Under the pieces are notes generated by a model that was not told the DNA's origin, did no database searches, and saw nothing but the letters and a program-made list of their open reading frames with translations. Shown one piece after another: positions 55,812-64,000 of a stretch of 64,000 bases of DNA. The first letter of the stretch is position 1, and each line of letters begins with the position of its first letter. Position numbers and translations under genes: made by a program. The DNA is from Ipomoea triloba (Eukaryota; Streptophyta; Magnoliopsida; Solanales; Convolvulaceae): contig NC_044922.1 of NCBI RefSeq assembly GCF_003576645.1, positions 13,685,970 through 13,749,969 of the forward strand, read 5' to 3'.

Positions 55812-55990
55812 GTGTGTGTGTGTGCGCGCGTGTATATCCATCCCCCATAAACCTAGTACGTGTAAATATTTCCCAATTTGCGTTCCTATTCTTAAAGTGT
55901 ACATTCCAATTCTTATATCACCACTATTGATTATCTTTATGGGTTATATATGATTATAAAACTCCATTTATTTACATAGAGCCCATGATA
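55456..55990. other. Spacer with compound (TA)n(TG)n microsatellite
   Basis: Microsatellite at 55766-55835. No gene is supported. Confidence 0.5.
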
Positions 55991-58200
55991 GGGAATCAAT
56001 AGATATGCTGACTGCATACTGAAGATCTGTTCACGGCATTAGGGAGAGATATACCCACATTTAAATGCCGAGAAATTCCATGAAATGGAAAGATCTTCAT
56101 TATAATCCACGTACTAGTAAAACTGAACTAGAAGTTCAGAAGATAATCTATTTACAATATTAGCAAATAATCTGCCAAATATATATACCGATAATGTATA
56201 TATACACTGATCATGTTGATCAGAAAAGAGTGACAAGGTCCCATAAGATAATCCCCAAATTGGACCAAATATATTTATCTCAATACTCCTTAGACACCAG
56301 AAGTGTAGGAGATCTATCGGTTTAAGAGATATGAAACATAATGCTAGCAAAGAAGCATTGTCACTCTTGTCCTAAAAAGGAATTATGTCCTAAAGACATC
56401 TGTCCAGAAGACAAAAACCCTAGTAAGGTGCACCAAACAAACATAATACTAGGGATGCGGAACGATCAGATCTTAATATTTGGGAAATGTTAACGATCTG
56501 ATTAATTATCATGAATTTGGGAGAAAACTATATATTATAGTTGTCGACAACACACGCCTATATAATTGCTAATTTAAATAAACTGGATCCAGGTGAGGTG
56601 CCAGATGCATGCTCATTATTTAATATTTAAAAGAGCAATTAAGGCAAAGCTCGACTCGCTAAAACAGATTCTCTTGACAATACATACACCATTGAATAAT
56701 AACCCTGTTGATTGCAAATGAATGTTTGTATGAAAGAGAAATGAAAACAATAAGGTGATATAATAGCGAGTGTTTGTAGCATATGGGTTAACGCAGAAAC
56801 CCTTGATTAATTTTAATCAAATCTCCCATGTACGATGACATTAAGTTCCGCTATACAAGATAATTGGCAGTACAAACTTAGATATGCAGCTAATAAACGT
56901 CATGACAATAAGGTCACTGGACGGTATGGTCTTTATATGATCTTAGCACAGATCACAATTAACTGAGAAATTTTCTCCTGAAGTAGGAAAATGTAAAAAT
57001 CGAAATATACCGTAGTACTTATTGAATCATAAAGAGCTTAATGGTATTAGCTCCAAAAATGACTTTTAGAAATTAAAAGACTTGGAAAACCAAGTATTAT
57101 CTCGACCTGTAGATCGAGTATTTCCTTGAACTCATCACACTAACGGTTATATCTCTTGCAGAAGATAAGGAACCGTTTAGACTCAAAAATGATACTGAGG
57201 ACACTTTAGGACCTGAAGTCCGTTTCTTCATTATTGGAACACTACGAAAGAACCAGAAGTTCCGTGATCATATTAGAACTAACATTGTCCATACAGTGAA
57301 ATCACTTATAACTCCTAGTGCTCCAAGTATCATCTAGTAAACTTATGCAATAAACCACTGAGTGTTTCTCATAGATCACTTGGTATTGACTCCTTTTTCA
57401 AAACTAGTTATGTGTGTTATTCAAACCACATAAGCTCCAAAAGAGTCACGAGAATCATTGTATAAAATATTAACTTATAGTAACAATCCTGAAGGTTGTC
57501 ATATCACCTCCTCTACGATCCCTTTGAAACAACTATTCTACTTTAAGCAATGTAGAAATTGAAGATTGTTATCTTCAGGGGGGAATGCAGACTACATTTA
57601 CTTAAATCAATCCTGAAGATTGGGTGTATCCTAAAAGGACCAACAATTGTACTCTTTTGCAACCTATATCATGCACTCTTTTCCTCACTAGATTTTTCCC
57701 AATGGGTTTTTCTAGTGTGGTTTTTAACGAGGCATGATTATAATATGATAAACGGGAAGAAAGTTGCAAATAAATACTTAAATAGACGAACCCCGAAATC
57801 CTGAAGATTATGCCCTGAAGGCTTATGATTGTACTCTTTTTCCCTTAACTAAGTTTTTCCCACCGGGTTTTCTTAAGTTAAGGTTTTTAACGAGGCAATC
57901 AGGAAGGTTGTTGTCTTCAGGGGGAGCAACAACATACACAAAGATTATTGGTCCAGAAGACCACCAACTCTTGCAAATCCTGAAGATTAAACGCAACAAG
58001 TTATGGTTGTACTCTTTTCCCTTAACTAAGTTTTTTTCCCACTGGGTTTTTCTTAGTGTAAGGTTTTAATGAGACAACCAGGACTATATATGAAATTATA
58101 AATATCATGTACTCTTTTATTGTCTAGGTTTTTCCCACAGGGTTTTCCTAGCTAATTATTCATGAGACAAGGTCGTGGTCAAATAATGTCCAAGGGGGAG
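55991..58200 (+). pseudogene. Decayed Ty1/copia 3' half
   Basis: At 57162-57245 the plus strand reads EDKEPFRLKNDTEDTLGPEV, the conserved copia text between reverse transcriptase and RNase H, broken on both sides. The stretch 57540-58190 contains four diverged modules with GTACTCTTTTTCCCTTAACT then TTTTTCCCACCGGGTTTT then a GAGGCAA-type end. Such imperfect-hairpin modules occur upstream of the 3' LTR in several plant copia families. The tract AAGGGGGAG (58191-58199) precedes an LTR. Upstream (55991-57100) no domain is readable. Confidence 0.7.
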
Positions 58201-58402
58201 TGTTATAATAGTATTTTATTAGTGGACATTATTGCTTGTAACAGTTGTAACGGACGCAATTATTCCTCATTATGTATCCCATTATTGTACCCCTTTATAT
58301 ATGTGTGTGGAATGATGAATAAGAATACACCTGATTTTTGTCTCTATTACTTTGTCTTTACTTTTCTGCCTACATCATGTTTGAGCTAATAGGTTTCACA
58401 AC
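58201..58402 (+). repeat. 3' LTR of the decayed copia element
   Basis: It starts TGTTATAATAG directly after the polypurine tract and contains a TATA-like CTTTATATATG (58291). It probably ends TTTCACAACA at about 58402. The right limit is a guess from the inverted TGTT/AACA ends; no 5' LTR is in the window. Confidence 0.6.
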
Positions 58403-58489
58403 AGTACAATTTGAATAATTATATGAAAAAGAACAACCCAATAACCATTTAGTCAAACTGGTTAGAATGACCCATAAATGAGATGTTTT

Positions 58490-58625
58490 TTAGTACTACT
58501 AACTCTATTACATTATAGTACCTGTTCGTTGAAGTACAAAGAGTTAATATCGTCTCGAGGCTCAATCTCATGACCTCTCATTTGGGAGAGTCACCACATG
58601 CCACTTGACCATGAGATAATTCTAG
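58490..58625 (-). mobile_element. tRNA-derived SINE, minus strand
   Basis: On the minus strand the A box TGGTCAAGTGG (58601-58611) and a B-box region GAGATTGAGCCTC (58557-58569) are followed by the family body ATTAACTCTTTGTACTTCAA and ATGTAATAGAGTTAGTA. Same family as 5885-6025. Confidence 0.8.
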
Positions 58626-59221
58626 GGCATAATTCTAGGGCATGAGTTGAGCAGATCACAAAAGGAATTTAGCAGACCATATGAAGCTGAATCTGCCCTC
58701 AAAAAACACCAAATATTCATAAGTGCAGTCTGCAAAGCCTTCACCATCAATGGTGGACTTATAAACTTCCTGGTATTATATTGCACCCAATCAGAAAACG
58801 GGAACAGCAAAAATCCCAGATTTTGAAGCCTGCATATATGGAAAGCAGTCAACAGCAGCCACCAACAAATTAAAGCATTTAACATCCTTACTCAACAACA
58901 CATAATAAATGAATGTTAATTATTAGCCTTTGTAAAGTCAGCATGCATGGTGCAATTATCATGGATTTCATTATAGAAAACTTATCAGATATGATCCATG
59001 TATTGCTTCTTTTTTCTTTTTTTCTTTTTTCTTTTTTTATTACAATGAGAAACAAAATGTCAGTATCAACAACATAAAGAAATTTAGGTTGGGCAATGAC
59101 AACATCTGCAAAATAAAGTGGTTGAATCTCCCGGGTGGAGAGTCCAAAATAAGGGAACCTTGTGCCAGTGAAGAATGGTGTATTTAATTTCATCCAGTCA
59201 GCACAAACATTTTTTTTAAAA
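58626..59221. other. Spacer, no gene supported
   Basis: Minus-strand frames of 87 and 101 codons have no domain. A short duplication ATTCTAGGGCATA lies at 58619-58642. Confidence 0.4.
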
Positions 59222-59329
59222 AAATTTACCGGGTCTTTCTCTGTCCGTTTAATAGTTCGGGTCCACCTGTGTTATAAATTTACCGGGTCTTTCTCTATCC
59301 GTTTAATAGTTCGGGTCCACCTGTGTTAG
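59222..59329. repeat. Two 54-bp tandem units
   Basis: ATTTACCGGGTCTTTCTCTG with its continuation through GTCCACCTGTGTTA is repeated with one base change (TCTGTCC versus TCTATCC). Confidence 0.9.
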
Positions 59330-59504
59330 CCCCGAAAGGCACATGAGTTGGCCCAGGGAGAAACATTTGTATTTCAATAGATATGCTTAAATGCTTAATG
59401 GTATAGCTCCAATCTATATGGAATAGACCCAATATGGTTCCACAAGGTAATAGTAGGATCATTATTCTATGGAACATGGTACAAAAGCACATTATTCGTG
59501 AACA

Positions 59505-59855
59505 TAAATTAAAATATATTATTTGAGTATTGAAACTATATTATTTTGTATATTATCAAATAATATACATTCAGTACAAAAATAATATATTTTTAGTATA
59601 TTAAAAATGTACCTTATATTTATGAAAAATACATTATTTGAGTACTGAAAATATATTATTTTGTATATATTATCAAATAATGTGCATTCATTTCACAAAT
59701 AATATACTTTTAGTATATTAAAAATGTACCTTTGTATTCATGAAAAGTACATTATTTAAGTACTGAATATACTATCAAATAATGTATATTCAGTACACAA
59801 ATAATGTACTTCTTGTATATTAAAAATGTATCTTGTATTCATAGTCCAAAAAAAA
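59505..59855. repeat. Three diverged tandem units of about 117 bp
   Basis: Each unit has TACATTATTTGAGTACTGAA, TATCAAATAATGTATATTCA, AAATAATGTAC and GTATATTAAAAATGTACCTT in order. Confidence 0.85.
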
Positions 59856-60540
59856 ATTACCGTAATATATAGTAACCTCAATCTAACATCATTGAGTTGC
59901 AATTAATAATTCCCTCAATCTAAAGCCCATTTGTCAACAAATCAACAAATATGTTGTTCTTTATTACCAAATCCATTAGCCAAACATCAAATTTGATGAT
60001 AAAGTTGTAATTTTATTATGTTAGCACATTAAAGGTGTAGTCCCTTGCAAACAATCGACGATGTTCTTGAGTATTCATGCCATTTGAAAATTTTGATTGT
60101 TTTAAACAAACTAACAAAGGTTCTACAAGCTTTAAAAAAAAAAAAACAAACAAACAAACAAACAAACAAACAAAAACAAAGGTTCTACAATGTTAATGCA
60201 TGTAAATTACAATTTTACCCTTTGATTTGATAGCTACCCAACAAATTTAGCTTTAAAGGACTAAATTTGACAACTTATCAATATTTTAAGCAGATCAATT
60301 TTTAAGTTAATGATCAAATATGAAAAACTCAATAATAAAAAAATCTTTCAGTCAAATGAACTCAATTATTGAGCTACCATTCACTAAAATTTATGATTAT
60401 TGCTAACTATTCAATTCTTGATTCCAGTAGTTAATTAGTTAGTAGTTAGAGCTTCGTTGAGACTAGCTACTTTTTGTTATACTTGCATTAATTTCATCGT
60501 GACAACGTATTCAAACGTGAGAACAATAAATACCAGTCTG
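59856..60540. other. AT-rich spacer with (CAAA)n run
   Basis: (CAAA)n at about 60138-60178, flanked by copies of AAAGGTTCTACAA (60116 and 60178). No gene is seen. Confidence 0.5.
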
Positions 60541-61640
60541 GGCATTAGTCTAGTGAATAAGAAGTCTTATTTAATACTTGCTTTTAACGGCAAGGTGGGT
60601 TGAATTCTTGCCAAGAACATTGAGATTTTCGGACTGAGTTGGACTCCTTATGCATAGAAGTGTGCGCTTTGGTGTTGAACCTCAGAGTTAGATTGACTAT
60701 AAATATAGCCCGAGAAAGACATAAACCTAAGTTATATATTGATAGGGCCATGGGGTCTGGGCCCAATGTTGATTGGATTGAGAAAGGAAGACCCAAGCGT
60801 TAATTAGGTCTAGAAATAATTAGAGCGATAACATTATTTTTGGGGCCTAAATTGGATGGAGAAAAAAAAGTTTGGGGCCAAAGTGTGGTAAGGCATAAAG
60901 TACACGGGCCAGAGCACAAAGACTTAAGGGATATGGTGTAAAGTGAAGAAGGTAAGAAAGTTGGGACTTAAAGTGTGGTAAGGCGTAAAGTACATGGAGC
61001 CATAGCACAAAGCTTAGGAAAAAGGGTTAAGGACGAGTTTGGTAACGCAATATGGAGCACAATCAGTGAAAAAAAAAAGTGGTGGGGAAGAGTGGGTTGC
61101 TTGGGTCGTGGGAGCGTCGACCGACGACCCTAATGTTGAATCTAGGCTGGTTAGTGAGTAGCGAACCCCGTTGGGGGATTGCCAAAGACAAGTTGGTGGA
61201 CTGCTCCTGGTCGGGTTTATTGCTCCCCGGTATTTTTGCCACTCGCCATACCGTCATAGTTCTATCGGCAATCAGAGGGCCCTGTCTTATAGCTCGTTCG
61301 ACTGTGTCAGACCACTCGGATGGTTGGCGAATGGCTCGTCTTAGATGGAAAACCCTTGGAATAAACTGCTAGTGCAGTGAGGTGGCTAGGTAGGGATATG
61401 TGCGCAGTCTTCGGACATTTGGCTAGGACGCCAAACTTGGTATGCGATGTTCCATGCAGGGAGATGTTTGCGGGAAAGCACAACACTTAGTGGAACACGT
61501 GTATGGCGTAGTGGTCCACACACCTGCCCATGGCGTGTGACCCTGGGAGTAGTATAAAAGGTAGGAGTAGTTTTCGTTTTAGCCCATCATCAGCTCTTAT
61601 GTTCTCTTGATGTTCCCGCCCCCCCCCCCCAATTAATGAT
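60541..61640 (+). other. GC-rich LTR-like block
   Basis: The base composition rises sharply from about 60800. AAGTGTGGTAAGGC with TAAAGTACA and AGCACAAAG occurs twice (60882, 60968). A TATA box in AGTATAAAAGG (about 61551) is followed by a leader and a run of twelve C (61617-61630). Open frames of 64-97 codons on both strands lack motifs. It resembles the U3-R part of a Ty3-type LTR; no ends or partner were seen. Confidence 0.35.
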
Positions 61641-61871
61641 GCAATACGTCATTTGTCTTTTGCGGTCTACTAGTAGTAGTAGTCCACTCCTGTGGTTGGC
61701 TGGCTAGTTGGGCCCCTTGGGCCAAATTTATCCCCTTTGTTTGTTCAATACACTTGTAGCCCATTTATATAATTTGAAGGGTACGTGTTGGGCTCTATTA
61801 ATCCAATACACTTTTCGTACCTATTACCCGTTATCAACCTAGTTTTATAGTGCATCTGGTTTAATAAAGAA

Positions 61872-61872
<1 letters not shown>
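61641..61872. other. Continuation of the LTR-like block
   Basis: The text GGGCCCCTTGGGCC and CGTGTTGGGCTC keeps the composition of the block on the left; the limit on the right is the microsatellite. Confidence 0.3.

Positions 61873-61920
<48 letters not shown>
61873..61920. repeat. (CA)n(TA)n microsatellite
   Basis: About 18 CA units followed by about six TA units. Confidence 0.95.
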
Positions 61921-62572
61921 GGGTTCCTGTACAGTTGATGGTCTCAAGTGCGGTTGCGCGGTTAAATTTGAGCCATTGATCTTGCCTAAATCAACATTCA
62001 GGATTAACAATGATTAAAAAATGCGCGGTGATAATTTGGTCTTTTTGCATTTATGTCAAATTTAAGGTGCGTGAATTTCCTTCTTAAGGTGCGTGGTTTT
62101 CTTTCTTAAGGTGCGTGGGTTTTGTGTGCTTAAGGTGAGTTAGTTGTTAAAACTTAAGATACATGAATTTCCTTCTTAAGGTGTGTGGTTTTCCTTCTTA
62201 AGGCGCGTGGTTTTCCTTGTTAAGGTGCACGATTTGTGTGTTAAGGTGCGTGATTTGTGTAGTTAAGGTCAACCATTTTAACCTTTAGATGCGTGGTTTG
62301 TGTGCTTAAGGTGCATGGTTTGTGTACTTAAGGTGCGCCATTTAAAACATTTAGGTGCATGATTTGTGTTCTTGAGGTGCTTTGTTTGTGTGCTTAAGGT
62401 GTGTGATTTGTATACTTAATGTGTGCCATTTTGATGCTGAAGGTGCGTGGTTTATTTATTAATTTTATAAATAATTTCATGAATTCCTTTATGTTGTCTG
62501 TTATCCTAGGTGCTCAATGAGGGGAGAACGTGCGTTTTTACGTGGAGCAATCCCGCTGAATATATATATACA
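61921..62572. mobile_element. Microsatellite-bounded element with CTTAAGGTGCGTGG array
   Basis: The stretch lies between (CA)n(TA)n on the left and (TA)n (about 62558-62572) on the right. The centre (62050-62460) repeats CTTAAGGTGCGTGGTTTTCC-like units, the reverse complement of the array at 7759-8160. The start (GGTTCCTGTACAG) and end (GGGAGAACGTGCG) have no protein. Confidence 0.6.
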
Positions 62573-62928
62573 CCTCAACATGCAAGTTGACCGGCACTTC
62601 CAATTATATCCACTCCACCTACAATGATGTATTGGTTGGTATATACAAGTAAACTCGATTTTCATTCGTTTTATATGGGCCCTAATTCCATATAAAGAAT
62701 TAAAGTTTCATAATTTTATTTTCAACGGATATGGATCTCACAGAACTTTTGGAGTTAGCGATGAATGATACTGTTGCCGATTTATAATCTTTTAGATAAG
62801 ATTCGATTAAGATGTTTGTAACGAATACGTTAGTCGCCATTTTATATTAGAGTTTAAACTCAGTCCAACTCAATTCCTTTCAACATATTGTAATTTGTTG
62901 ATATCTTTTATATATTCCAAAAATTGGT
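62573..62928. other. Spacer, no gene seen
   Basis: No open frame or repeat recognised. Confidence 0.4.
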
Positions 62929-63050
62929 CAAGACCTTATAATCTAGTGCCACCCGGTTGCACTCCTATATGAAAGAGGTGTGTTCGAGTCTCAGTGGATG
63001 CGATATTAACTATTTGTGCTTCAGTAGGTGTAACAAAGTCAATAGTACTC
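62929..63050 (+). mobile_element. tRNA-derived SINE, diverged copy
   Basis: A decayed A box (TAATCTAGTGCC, about 62942) and a B box (GTGTTCGAGTC, about 62980) are followed by the family body (TTTGTGCTTCAGTAGGTGTA). Confidence 0.65.
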
Positions 63051-63159
63051 AATACATATATACCAAAAGTTGGATAGAACTCAAATAATTCTAAAAAGTG
63101 AAAAGTGTCAAATTAACAAACCATTAAATCAATAATTTTTGTGCAATTAATTAAGTCAT

Positions 63160-63262
63160 TGAACTTTTTTTTAGTTCTACTGACTCTGTTACAACTTACA
63201 ATGTAGTATTTGTTCAAATATACTTTCTCAGCCTATTGAAGTACAAAGAGTCAATTAAAATA
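63160..63262 (-). mobile_element. SINE 3' fragment, minus strand
   Basis: On the minus strand TTGACTCTTTGTACTTCAAT, then GGCTGAGAAAGTATATTTG and ACAGAGTCAGTAGAAC match the family 3' body. No head is present. Confidence 0.6.
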
Positions 63263-64000
63263 TGTGCAATTGAACAATCAAATATGCAAAAAGTGTGCAA
63301 TTGAGATATTTTTCTGATTTTTTCAATAGAGTTTAATTACATTACTTACATGTTATATACTAATAATAGTTTAATTTCCCGTACTGTGTTAGTTGGGAGG
63401 AAATATTTAAATATTTTCAACTCAAATTGCACTAGAAAGAATTGATAACAAATGTCCTAGTTACACATATTTTGCTTGTTTAATGATTCAATTATACACG
63501 TTTGAAGTTCAATGACCTAATTGTACAAATCTATAAGATTAGTTGCCTATTTGATATTTTTTCCATTCTAAAAATAAACAAATGGACATTAAAAATATAA
63601 TTTGCATACAAAATTTTATATACAATCCAATTTACATACATATGTTGGCATGGTCTCACAACTCCTGGTGTTAATTGGGTATTAGTGGACGTGACCTTTT
63701 GTTAATCGATCAAAAGGAGGCTACTTAAGTGGATATTGTAAAATTATGTACAAAATTTTGTATCTAGCGGTTGTTGTTTATTAACTTAAGATCCCAATAT
63801 AAATTGTAAGCTAATCATGAGATTATAATCAAGAAGTGTAAGTGATTTGACAAAGTAATAGGAAAAGGAAAGGGTTCTCAATCACCCGGGGTGAGCCAAG
63901 AGAAATGTGTCTAGCTAGTTTAGCAAAATGTCAACCCATTTTATGGTACATGTATGTTGTATTTATAAGTTATGGTGACATCTAGCCGCTACAAAATGAA
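63263..64000. other. AT-rich end of window, no gene seen
   Basis: No open frame or repeat structure supported. Confidence 0.5.

Overview
The window is eudicot nuclear DNA. It is AT-rich and dominated by transposable elements, with many (TA)n microsatellites, a plant EXO70 gene family, a FAR1-like gene and plant retrotransposon lineages (Sirevirus-type copia, Athila-like Ty3). Nothing bacterial or organellar was seen. The genus cannot be fixed from sequence alone. One 25-base run of N at 51102-51126 marks an assembly gap.

Layout. (1) 1-15001: two single-exon EXO70-type genes (156-1610 and 13565-15001) share promoter architecture, and both lack the usual C-terminal part of the family. Between them lie a PIF/Harbinger MITE, a decayed minus-strand copia element holding a hAT-type MITE, a SINE, a hAT-type MITE with a perfect 8-bp target duplication, microsatellite-bounded repeats, and a Helitron (9385-13127) that carries a LINE 3' end and an exon-like piece. 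(2) 15002-18909: a long repeat block that recurs at 35-37 kb, an RPA1-like fragment and a MITE. (3) 18910-32958: a complete-ended Sirevirus-like Ty1/copia element with 782/793-bp LTRs, target duplication TATAG, decayed gag-pol, a tandemly amplified RNase H segment, a third ORF between pol and the 3' LTR, and a nested Athila-like fragment. (4) 33-41.5 kb: a SINE, GC-rich LTR-like blocks, the second copy of the long repeat block (split by a 1.24-kb hAT-type element), a Helitron end, a third EXO70 copy that is a 57-codon pseudogene, and a small CACTA-type element. (5) 41658-49611: an old minus-strand LTR retrotransposon with unreadable internal DNA, carrying a PIF MITE, a hAT MITE and an A/T satellite. 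(6) 50-55.5 kb: a FAR1-like gene split by a Mutator-like insertion (9-bp duplication), with its two parts now facing each other in opposite orientations. (7) 56-64 kb: a decayed plus-strand copia 3' half, SINEs, minisatellites and a GC-rich LTR-like block.

The genes do not form a pathway. The only probably functional coding sequences are the two short EXO70 genes. Their promoters, and that of the pseudogene, share a CGCG box and a W-box core upstream of a TATA box, so expression linked to calcium or defence is possible but not shown. All alignments, mismatch counts and boundaries were made by eye.
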